Assembly: GCF_003073045.1 (NCBI RefSeq)
Contig: NC_037593.1
Span: 8,547,525 to 8,611,524, forward strand
Reading direction: 5' to 3'
DNA from: Pomacea canaliculata
Lineage: Eukaryota > Mollusca > Gastropoda > Architaenioglossa > Ampullariidae
Length of the DNA stretch: 64,000 nucleotides
Positions 48,016 through 57,567 of the stretch are shown here, one piece after another. The notes beneath the pieces are model-generated. The model had not been told where the DNA came from and ran no database searches. It worked only from the letters and a program-made list of their open reading frames with translations. Positions within the stretch are counted from its first letter, which is position 1; every line of letters begins with the position of its first letter. The position numbers and the translations under genes were made by a program.

Positions 48016-48773
48016 GAGACGGGAACGTGACGGTGGTAGAGTGGCGCCAGAGATGGACCTGGGCTTACGGCGACACGGCCAACTACGCGCTGTTTGCGTG
48101 GACCAAAATCATCGGACCTGGACTCACTGTTGTCCCCAATTCCCAATTTGGAGCGTCGGAGATATTTGGTGAGTGAATAACAAATGACAACTCTCTATTC
48201 ACGAGGGCGATAGAATAAGATAACAGTTATGCTTTGTATAACATCTAGCCTTTGGTCTATACTGTGTAAAAAATTTAAAGTGCACTACATCCCACTACAT
48301 TCCAAAAAAAAAGTTTAATTATGTATACAGGGGAGGCAGTCTACTAGAAGTTCTGAGGCCGAGTGCGCAGGACGCTGCTAGCTCCTAGCGTGTTGGCTAA
48401 CGTATCGCACGCACGCACACACACACTCACATAAAAGGTTCATCAATTTGATTTGATTTGATTTGATAACAGGTTCATAAAACTAGCATCCAGCCAGCAG
48501 TTTAGCTACCAACTTCGCGTCGGGTATTATGACCACCATAAGAGCTGCGCATGCGCAGGCTTATGGTTGTAGATCTCGTGTTTTTATGGAAGATGGTGCA
48601 GAAATCACAAAATGGTGCAGGTAATACGGGATAGTTGACAGTTTTATCTAATTTAAGGATCGACCAAGGTCCTCACGCTTATGCGATTTTGTTTTGATGA
48701 TAAAGCTTATATTTGTTTTGCTGTGACAGCGAGGGGCATGACTGTTGCTGCGTTTAGAGACAGAAATCGTGAG
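48016..48773 (+). pseudogene. EF-hand secreted protein paralogue A (partial, plus strand)
   Basis: Two exons match the two minus-strand paralogues downstream. Exon 48016-48168 (after gacgtgcag, before gtgagt) encodes the second EF-hand tail and the signature region: DGNVTVVEW, then RWTWAYGDTANYA, ending GASEIFG. Exon 48730-48773 (44 nt, after ctgtgacag, before gtgagtc) encodes ARGMTVAAFRDRNRE. Exon phases (1 in, 1 out, then 1 in, 0 out) are identical to those of the other copies. I could not find the signal-peptide exon or the first EF-hand exon upstream, where a duplicated C-rich block lies, so this copy is either 5'-truncated or has distant 5' exons. The last exon is uncertain; a strong acceptor at about 49353 could begin a short one. 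Confidence 0.7.
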
Positions 48774-49794
48774 GTGAGTCAGACGATTTGTTTTCAGATT
48801 CTCTTGAATCTCTCACACCACACACACACACGTGTGCACTCTCACCTGATTGTTGACAAATTCACACCGAAGTCACACATTTATAAATATAATTATAAGT
48901 AATAATCATAGCGTAAATGTAAATCTGTTTAGTATTTGGCATGTTTGTTGAACGCTCTTTCTTGTCCAAGCTGTACTTCATTATAGTGGCATCTCGAGAT
49001 GTTCTTATCGCAGAGATACGAGGAATACCAACGACAAGGAGGAGCGATTATTGGCAGATAACCCGCCCGGTACACCGCAGATATGACGAGCCTTGACAAG
49101 CGTTCTGACGGACTGGTATGCGCCGTTATCCGCATTGTCAGGTGACATTGGTTCAGCGTCATTCGCTACATTTGTAGCTCCTTCTGCATATTACAGTACA
49201 TTGTAGCTCGCGTTACAATAAAACATTTTTTAATCGTTTTGTTGTTCGCATCAGACATTACTAAATATTCACGCTAATGTTGTCAGTCGTCGTGGTGTAT
49301 GTGCAGCTTTTTTAGCAGTCATCACTGTATGTGTTGGGTTTTTTTTTTTTACAGCTTTTTGTTGAATGTACAAATTTGTGAAATTTCGAATGTTCCTAAA
49401 GTTTAAAAAATAGCACCATAACTTCAGCTTAGTGTTCGTATACGAAATATTTATTTTTGTGTAAATTAATTTACAAAGAGGTGGTGAGTACACACGACAG
49501 ATAATTGTTATTTTCCAACTGGATTCACTTGCGCGGCCGTAGGTCTCGTATCTCTGAAAAAAAAAACCACCCAGAAAGGAGGTCACTTTTGAATACAGTG
49601 ACAATTACTAAACCATTCTCTCGCCAAATGCTTCAAATGGACACGTTATAAAATGCGGAAAGAGCAAGAACTGACACTACGCATTACAGCTGTAATAAGG
49701 ATTAAAATTATAGTGTACACGCCTTTCTAATACTTAACTTTCTACTTGACAAAAACAGACAAAATGTCAAATAATACAAAATAAAAGCCATCAA

Positions 49795-51359
49795 CTAAAA
49801 GAAAATAAGACTGAAGCTCTGCGCTATATATGTATAACCCTGCGCAATATGCACAAAGATACAGATTGATATTAAATATTGTTTCTGCTTCCTAACATGC
49901 TTGAATATGATTGTGTTACATCGTCTAAATCCCTCCTGACTTAGGAAACTATACCTGTCTATTTGATGCTCTAAAAGCAGCGATTGGAATTCCTGTATCT
50001 GGAACACAAATGTTCATATCATCATTATTATCATCACCATGCTCATCGTCATCGCTATTTCTACCATCTCAAATTTCTTTAAGGAAAAAAAATGTTGAGC
50101 ATGTGTTTTTGGATAGTCACAAATTTATATCTCAGCTGGCCTATGCCATCATTAAACGAGTGCAAACAATCGACACTCAGGCTTGTGCTGAAATGTACAC
50201 TTCATTTTCGGACTCGCTAAAACTGAATTCCAAGAAGCAGCACTTACCGAATGGAGGTCCGGAGAACTGACTGGACTGGATGTACTCCGCCCCGCGACCG
50301 ATTTGCTGCCACGTGTAGCGAGCGTACGCCGCCGTGTCACCGTAAGCACACGACCAGTGGAGCACCCACTCGGCCTGCGTCACCTTCCCGTCCTCTGTAA
50401 GTGATTCGCGTGAGTTTTTCATTTGAAGTAAGCCTCCTACAATTTTGCGAAGATCTTATAGATTTCTACACTGCAGCGAACGAGAACCCTAGCCACTGCT
50501 GACTGAGAGTGATCCCCCTTTGAGTGATCACGCAAGAAAAGAGCAATTAAATGCTGACGCTCTGAATCGTTTCTGCTCAAATGATCGTGTTTCAAACAAA
50601 CCGTTTACTTACAGTCGTATGTACAACAGAATATCACTAAACGCGAGAAGAAGTGCTTTCACTGGAAGCCATTCATGGCAATACAGAAAGTGAGGACTTG
50701 TTTGAAACGCTTCTTTTATCAACGAAAAAGCCTTCTGCGACGTTTGTTTATGGTGGGAAATGTTGCGAAGCTAATTTGGCTTTTGCCAAAAGGTTCAAGG
50801 ACCTGAGAAGTACGCAAATGGAATTGAAACAACTTCGCTACGTTTTTCAATGTGGAACCAGTTGATGTGCCTGATAATTTGCAACATGAAATTATTTAAC
50901 TGCTAAGATGATGAGCTAAAAGGTAGGTACAACCTTTTGTTGCAAAAGTCGACTTTTATAAGCGATACATAAGCAATGATGGATTTCCTGCTTTGAGGAG
51001 GCATGCATTGAAATATGCATATGTTTGGAACAATTTAACTTACTTCTGCTAGCAGTTCTTTTCAAAATTTACATCGCAAAGAGTCAATTGCTTTCCAGAC
51101 TGACCAACACAAACTTGGAAATGCATTTGCGAGTAGCAACCAGCTTACATCAAACGTCTTTGATGATGGGATAAAGCGCTCTATAAATTAACTTTATAAT
51201 TTAGTAGCTAGTAACTAGGAACACTTACTGTTGGCATCGTATCGGTTGTTCAAGTCGTAGGCGATGTCATCAGAGGTGACCAGGCCGTCGTTGTTGTGGT
51301 CGTTTTGCTGGGCGTTGATGTCGAGTTTCTGGTCGAGGGTTAAATCTGTGTTGACGCAG
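49795..51359 (-). CDS. Small secreted EF-hand protein, paralogue B
   Basis: Minus-strand exons in consistent phase: 51359-51229 (CVNTDLTLDQKLDINAQQ, then EF loop 1 DHNNDGLVTSDD), 50394-50248 (rest of EF loop 2, DANKDGKVTQAE across the junction, then WSCAYGDTAAYARYTW and FSGPPFG), 49998-49955 (44 nt, DTGIPIAAFRASNRQ) and a possible terminal exon 49839-49795. Both loops keep the calcium-ligand positions 1, 3 and 5, and loop 2 has Glu at position 12. By analogy with paralogue C it should be a small secreted calcium-binding protein. Its signal-peptide exon was not identified. The reading frame runs back through the tandem array upstream to an alternative acceptor at 51495, so a longer second exon is possible. 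Confidence 0.75.
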
Positions 51360-51815
51360 CTGTCATTACTGTTTGCAAAGATGGGAATATTGTTTGACAC
51401 AGCTCGTGTTAATGTTGCATAATGGAAATACGGTATGTCACAGCTCTCGTCACTATCGCTAAAATCGGAATATAGGTTCACGCTTGTCGATGCTGCAGAA
51501 AAGGAAAATAAAGTTTAAATCAGCTCCCTTTACTGTGGCTAAAATGAAAACTTTGACGCTGTACTTGTCGTTGTCGCATAAATGGAAATAAAGTGTAAAT
51601 CAGCTCTCGTTACTGTTACCAAAGATGGGAATGAGGAATACGACGCCCTCTCGCTATTCCTTGTAAAAACTGGAATATTTAGTTTGACACATTTCTCGGT
51701 ACTTTCTTCAATGGGAAAATATTTTGACGCAAGTCTCGTTATTGTTGAAACATGGGGTAATCATTTAAACGAATTCTGTCTACTGTTGCAAAATCAGACA
51801 AACCTGTGTAAAATA
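51353..51815 (-). repeat. Degenerate tandem array of about 42-bp units carrying 3' splice-site-like sequence
   Basis: About eleven diverged units (38-45 bp) run from exon 1 of the visible paralogue B structure into its intron. On the minus strand the consensus is close to a pyrimidine-rich attcccatttttgcaacagt, then aacgagag, then ctgcgtcaaa. The exon-proximal unit contains the real acceptor (gacag|ctgcgtc). Several others retain an AG before ctg-like sequence. At about 42 bp each unit is 14 codons, and the three exon-proximal units stay open in the exon frame. Confidence 0.75.
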
Positions 51816-52224
51816 TAGCCCTTACTAGTCAGGAAACAAAGCTGAAAATATAGTCCTGTTGGTCGTTGTCATGTATTAAATACTTTCAAGGGCTGTATTT
51901 AAGATCTGAGAGCTCTCCTTGGAGCTCTGCTGAGTTTTCTTCCTCTTCTGGTTTGCAATAGGATTGTATAATAATGTATATAATGTTATTTTAAAGTGCG
52001 AACTTTGGATCTATTAGCTGGATTCCATTCCACCCTTCATCACTCGCTTCGGCAGCAACCTTTAGCTACATTGAGTAAACTGGGTCTTTCAGTTTGATAA
52101 GAACATTTCTTCATATTCTCAAGATTACTCAATGTCTTTCCAGTATTCTCCTGATGTCACTAACCTAATTCTCTGGAGTCGTTACCGATAAATCTACAGT
52201 GATCTCCCTTTACTGCCGGAACGC

Positions 52225-52378
52225 AGCGTGTCCTCGATTTGTTCTTCATTGTTTTCCTGGCCCTCGTATGATGTCCATGTTTCATTCTTATTATTAAGCG
52301 CTCAGAGCATACTCCTTAGGAGTGTGAGTACGCGCTTTACGAATGTTGCATTTACAGTATTATTATTATTATTATTCG
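52225..52378 (+). mobile_element. LINE 3'-end fragment with (TTA)n tail
   Basis: The block containing ttaagcgctcagagcatact followed by ccttaggagtgtgagtac and an (ATT)n tail is shared, in reverse orientation, with the better-preserved fragment at 60147-60579, where it follows the C-terminus of a LINE reverse transcriptase ORF. The translation CSLFSWPSYDVHVSFLLLSA and its counterpart at 60 kb are 3' UTR, not protein. Confidence 0.65.
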
Positions 52379-52462
52379 TGGTTTGCAGTGTCAGGTATTG
52401 GATGCTGTCAAACGTCTTCTGTTATCTTTCATTATGTCTAGCTATCGTATTGTTATCCTACT

Positions 52463-54547
52463 TACCTGAACAGCTCGTACCGCTGCAAAAAAGGCGAAAA
52501 CACAACTTTACTAGCTTCTTTGTTTTACTGGACATTTGTACTTTTCTCTAGAATCTTATAGTTCGGTCTGTAACATAGTTATTAGATTAAGACTTCGAGC
52601 TCTTCGTTTATCTCATAAAAATATTTGCATTTAGAGGTCTGTTTCCATGAAAAAGGTTTTGTAATAACTCAGTATCCGATACTCTTTCCTCAAATCTGGG
52701 TGAATAATTCAATTTAGTTGGGGACTTTTTATCGCGCAGCATCACAAGCAAAGTGGGCTGCAGGCCCTGCGCTGATCACCAATAAGGGAATAACACTGAA
52801 AACACAAGCTAACAGTGACATGCACATGATACGTACAAATAAAAATCTATGAGGTAAATATGTTGTTTTAACTCACCATATGATACAAAACAAAGTTCTA
52901 AACTTTAAACATTTCTCTGAGTACATTGAATACAAATTATTTGAAATCATTTTAAAGAAGAGAATTTTTATAAGGAATCTGTCCAGGAGTTAGAGATTTG
53001 GAAAAACGAAAGGAGAGTACTACAGAAAATCGACAGGAAGGCATGAGTTAAAGATTGAAATTATAAATGTTGGAATAGTCATACTTTACCTGACGATTTA
53101 GCTCAATAAATCTACTTAAAGGTATGCCGGTGTCTGAAATCATATCATCATCATCATCAACAACAACAACAACCAAAAAAAAAAAGACCAATCATAGTAA
53201 ATAGTTTCCTAAATTGTGTTGCTACTACAATAATCATCAATGAGTTCTCTGGGAGGGGGAGAAGCGAAGTTAGCTGAAATGTACTTTTTACTTTTAAAAT
53301 GATGGATGGTAATTAAGATATTTAGTAAATTTAATTCATAGTGATCACCACCAAAGCACAGAAATCTGTTCCAATTTTGATTCTGCATTTGCAGTGAAAA
53401 CCTACCTAGTGGAGGTACATTAAATTGCTCAGGTCTTATTTCGGCCTGCCCTCTGCTGAGCAAGTTGAAAACGAAGCGAGCAAAATACACGGTATCTCCG
53501 AAGGCGCAGGTCCACCTGGTGATAGATTCATCTTCTGTGACCGCACCATCACCTGAGTATGCGTATCACACATTTTAATGTCACACTTATGTCGCACTCA
53601 TACGTGCGCACTATAAGCACAGTTGGTATGTTTTCAACTTCAAAAATGGGAAAGTGTTTTTGATAGACATTCTGAGTGCCCCCCCCCCCCCACACACACA
53701 CACCTGCCTACCTACATACCATTCGTGTCGTAGTTGTGGCTCAAGTCGTAGGCGACGTCGCTTGCGTCTACGATCTGATTGTTGTCGTGGTCGTTTGCTG
53801 CCGCATTGATTCTCAGCTTCTCGTCGATGGAAAGCGATGTCGAGACGCACCCACCTTCTTCCGCCCTGTTCACGCGTGCACACAAATGAAATATGTAGAC
53901 ACACATTCACACAAAGATCTGTGGTGCATTTATGCACCAACATTCACATGCATTCACATGCACTGAAAAAAAAGATAAAAAGCAAAAAAAAAAAAAAAAC
54001 GAAAACAAAAACAAAAACAAAAAACAAAAAAACCCAATAACAACATTAAACACACTCACATGTGCACCCGAGAAACCTGAACAAGCGCCCGCAAGCAGCA
54101 CACACATTCACGCACATGCAACAACACACGAAATAAGACACTGGTCGTTTTATCTCCACGCCCAAGGGAAGACATATTTCTGTTTTCTCAGTCAAATATA
54201 TGTTCATAGGAACCTATAAAGTATATTTCACAGGTTACATGCAAATCCCACATTCTCTATTAACAGGATAATAATAGGATTAGCTGTCCAAGTATACGTG
54301 CTTCCATTAACTCATCCTAGCCGCCACAACACAATAGTTGCTTACTCTCTCCCTCACTTTGTGGGTGCTTGTGTGCGCATCAATTTGCAAATGACCAATT
54401 TTACTATATATATATACAGTTATCATAGAACTGTTGCCGCTACTTAAACAAAAGGTAATAAGAAAAAATATAAAAGGCACGTATAACGCTCACTCACGCT
54501 GTCGCCATGGAGACAAGGCAAATCAGAAGTATTTGGATTTCTTTCAT
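52463..54547 (-). CDS. Small secreted EF-hand protein, paralogue C (complete)
   Basis: Five minus-strand exons with matching phases give 135 residues: 54547-54498 (signal peptide MKEIQILLICLVSMATA), 53865-53720 (CVSTSLSIDEKLRINAAA, EF loop 1 DHDNNQIVDASD), 53552-53406 (rest of EF loop 2 DTNGDGAVTEDE, then RWTCAFGDTVYFARF and FNVPPLG), 53133-53090 (44 nt, DTGIPLSRFIELNRQ) and a very short last exon 52483-52463 (RYELFR and stop). Loop 2 is canonical; loop 1 has Asp at position 12, so its affinity may differ. A cleaved signal peptide and no membrane segment imply secretion. The family resembles lineage-specific invertebrate secreted EF-hand proteins; a role in shell or capsule fluid would be speculation. 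The last exon is the least certain. Confidence 0.82.
52715..52830. repeat. Dispersed repeat fragment
   Basis: It begins near ttatcgcgcagcatcac and shares this head with the block at 46660. It lies in the last intron of EF-hand paralogue C. Confidence 0.45.
53680..53702. repeat. C-tract plus CA run
   Basis: A run of 12 C followed by (CA)n lies just inside the intron after exon 2 of EF-hand paralogue C; on the minus strand it is (TG)n then G12, starting about 18 nt from the donor. Confidence 0.9.
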
Positions 54548-54825
54548 TGTAGCTTCTCGTGAGGTATGACGAAACGATCAGTACACCCTGGATACATCAA
54601 GAAAGAAGGCTTTACTTTGTCAGGGCAGGCTGGTTTATGAAACATTTAAAACCTACCGACATGTTTACTTCACTTCTGATTCTAATAATAACAATTTCGA
54701 AATCTTTCTACTTGCATGAGATGCTTTGCATCCTCCTAACTCACAGACCTCGCCTAATTATGAGTATCCTTAATTACCCACTGCACCAGTTACGATCCTG
54801 AGGTCAAGGTGCAAGAAATACCTAC

Positions 54826-54987
54826 CTAGATCTGTCGGCGGCTGTCTTTGCGACACAAGAGGGTGTCGTAGAGTTTCCCGTTATAAGCTGTTGGCGCTGG
54901 AATCCAGGTCATTTTGCAGGGACACTTTCTGTGAACCCTGCGTCCCTCGGCCTGCTTGTGCACCCCACACGACGCTAAAAATACGTT
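54826..54987 (-). CDS. Candidate terminal exon, Cys-rich, weakly Kazal-like
   Basis: On the minus strand, after a good acceptor (gttttacccccag), 54 codons read NVFLASCGVHKQAEG, then KCPCKMTWIPAPTAYNGKLY and CRKDSRRQI to a TAG. The CxC...W.P...NGKLY....C pattern recalls a Kazal domain (C...Y.PVCG.DG.TY.N.C) but lacks its VCG cysteine. It lies 280 bp upstream of the EF-hand paralogue C start on the same strand and could be the last exon of another secreted-protein gene. The TAG overlaps a gtaggt donor-like site, so splicing out of this exon is also possible. Confidence 0.3.
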   Translation of the reverse strand, partial: NVFLASCGVHKQAEGRRVHRKCPCKMTWIPAPTAYNGKLYDTLLCRKDSRRQI

Positions 54988-57190
54988 CTGGGGGTAAAAC
55001 CTAGTGACTCCGTGCACACGAAACGAAGGGAACAATAAAACAGGTAGGTCATGGACCCACAGACAAGATCGTATATTTGTAAGTACAAGGTCAGTTGATA
55101 TCGGTGCAGCGGTGAGTTTTTCCTTCGAAGTCATGGCCCGACTTAGAACAATGAGTCTTCTGATCACACACACACAGTTCGTTAAAAGTGACATCTTAAA
55201 AGTCTTGAAGTGTTTGTCGCAGTCCTGGCACAGAAATAAGAATTTCTAGGTGAACTCTGACCTCGCTTTCAGAGTTGATCTGTTTACGATCGTCTTTTGA
55301 GGGTCATCCGTCTACTTTCATGTATGGCTGCAACGAAATCTCTCCACCTAGAACCCTCCCCGCGTGTGTGTGTGCTATAGGCAGCGCTATAGGTATCATT
55401 TTTCTTACTTTAAAAAAAATATGTCTGTGAAAAATAGCGCTCGTTGCCATCACCCTCTTCACAGCGGCACAAAGCCCGTTCACTCGTGTAAACCAGTGCA
55501 CTATGCAAAGTGTAAAGTTCACCAATGTAGACTGGTAGGAGTATTATACGAGGTACTCTACTCTAAGTGTGTGATACTCGCCGGAGAAAGGAAAATCAAG
55601 AGATGGAGAGGCCTCCAAGATGTCAAAGTGTAGACGTACCATGCCGTAGTATATAACTAGCGTCATTGGCATAATTTATGGCGCGGCCAGTCAGTTCAAG
55701 TGCTGCACCTTGATACACCGTTGTTGCGCAAAATACTGCGCATGCGTAAAAGCAGCGTTAAGGAATTGCACGCCATCACTTTTCTTTGTCTTATGACATA
55801 ACAGAGTAGAAAGCAGGTAGAGTTTAGGAAGAGGGCTTCTGTCCCACGGGGATCGGAAAAAAACCAGGAATCTAACGAGTGTTCTCTTAAGTACTAAAAC
55901 AGCTCTAAATTACTTTCAATCGTGATTGCCCGTTTATAGAGCGACGGAGACATCGAGTGGTGACAATTACAGACTCGCATAAAGTAGGCGTCACTCCCTT
56001 AAGACCACGTGGTCACTGTTCTCGAGGGAGGACAGTAGCTGACAATAACGAGTTTACTGTTTTGACTGAGATCACAATCGCTAACAAGCAAGTGGCTAAT
56101 GTTCTGACGGAGATACAGAGTGGGGACAACCACTGACAGAGTTTTGACGACAATGATCACAATCGAGTGATGACAATCATGTGACCACGGTTCTGAATGA
56201 GACCTACATTCAAGACAATCATTAACAATCACGTACGCAACGGCAACAGCCTTGACTAGTCTTTCAAGAATGTTTAAAGCGCTGGGTACATATATGGTAC
56301 AACAATGTGACAAAAGTTGCAAGTTTATGTTCATCCGGGAGAGGTTTCCAAACAAAACACATGCTAGTTTTTATGAAGAACTTTCTCTTGGCATTTTTAA
56401 TAAAAGGATTTTCGCCTACAGACAGAAAAGTGGCATCCGCGTGGCTTTCAATATTCGTATTTGAGGACTTTTCAAATCTGACGGAAAAGTAGTTTTGGAA
56501 GTTTGAGGTCGCCAGCTTGAAATGTTTAAAGAGATATCCACCCTCCACCTTACTAGGTAGTGGTCAGTATCAGACGGTATTCACCAAAACTATCGGTAGC
56601 TAAATACTCCCTCTCTCCCCTTTCCCCACTTCCGGAGATATAGGGGAATGTGGAGATATCATCATGCATAGAAAGAGATCATAAGCCTACCCATCATAAT
56701 TGTTGCTAGATACACTTAGACTAAAGGCTACAGCTACTGGGTATTAACGATGTATTATATCCATTTGTGACGTCATGGGTTCTGTGAACGGTGATATTTG
56801 CATCCTTGTATCTGGGAAACGGATGTGAGTTCTTGGCTCTGATTTTGGATCTTGGTCTGAGCTCTACTCAGTGACCTGTAAAAGGTTTTGTACTTCTATA
56901 GACCTGTAATTATCTATTTTCAGTCGCTGAAAGCTGGTAGACACGGACATCCTGACCGATGTAACGGGAACATCTGTCATGATGTATATGCGCGCAGTGC
57001 ATGACGGGCCAGAGTAGCAACGGGACGTCGGTCGAGTGGGAAGAGGGGGTGGGGCGGATGGAGGGAAGATGGAGTGGGGAAGACAAGGTGCGACCCATAA
57101 ATCTGTCAGACTACTCGCCTGCTTGAGTTGGATCGTGCTGTCGCGTACACGTCCACGTCGCTAGCCCAGACTAATCCTGTGGCGGGTAAA
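54988..57190. other. Non-coding stretch with a degenerate repeat
   Basis: 56000-56230 holds several diverged units resembling tgaccacggttctgaatgag with gacaatcac spacers. The rest is unremarkable. Promoter and 5' leader of the SLC13 gene are expected in the last few hundred bases, but no clear element is visible. Confidence 0.45.
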
Positions 57191-57496
57191 GGAAGAAGCC
57201 TATGGTACCTCGGGTAGACAGCCTGCTAGAGAAGGCAAAGGAAGAAGCCTGTGTTACCTCGGGTAGACAACCTGTTGGAGAAGGCAAAAGAAGAAGCCTG
57301 TGGTACCTCGGGTAGACAGCCTGCTAGAGAAGGCAAAGGAAGAAGCCTGTGGTACCTCGGGTAGACAACCTGTTGGAGAAGGCAAAAGAAGAAGCCTGTG
57401 GTACCTAGGGTAGACAGCCTGTTGGAGAAAGCAAAGGAAGAAGCCTGTGGTACCTCGGGTAGACAGCCTGTTGGAGAAGGCAAAAGAAGAAGTCTG
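57191..57496 (+). repeat. 49-bp minisatellite, six copies plus a partial
   Basis: Six nearly identical head-to-tail copies of ggaagaagcctgtggtacct, then cgggtagacagcctgttgga, then gaaggcaaa; period 49 bp. It ends about 70 bp before the SLC13 start codon, so it is in the 5' leader or the proximal promoter. The minus-strand ORF with repeated LPEVPQASSFAF blocks is only its translation. Confidence 0.92.
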
Positions 57497-57567
57497 TTCT
57501 ACCAGGGGAAGAAAGTAGCAGGTAGAGGAAGGGCAGGAGGCAGTGCGGACTGAAAGAGAGGCAAATC

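Noticed and set aside
50653..50865. 70-residue plus-strand ORF with charged, helical composition
   Set aside because: No known domain, no splice or expression evidence; it could be an old transposon fragment but nothing identifies it.
51792..51890. Possible signal-peptide exon for EF-hand paralogue B (minus ATG near 51872, donor near 51824)
   Set aside because: The phase fits, but the peptide MTTTNRTIFSALFPD is only weakly hydrophobic and overlaps the end of the degenerate array, so it was not accepted.
52228..52551. 107-residue plus-strand hydrophobic ORF
   Set aside because: It is the translation of a LINE 3' UTR fragment and antisense to the last exon of EF-hand paralogue C; the same peptide-like string appears in the 60-kb LINE 3' UTR.
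57226..57483. 85-residue minus-strand ORF with repeated LPEVPQASSFAF blocks
   Set aside because: It is only the translation of the 49-bp minisatellite.
57191..57496. CRISPR-like array
   Set aside because: The units are contiguous with no unique spacers, and the window is animal DNA; it is a minisatellite.
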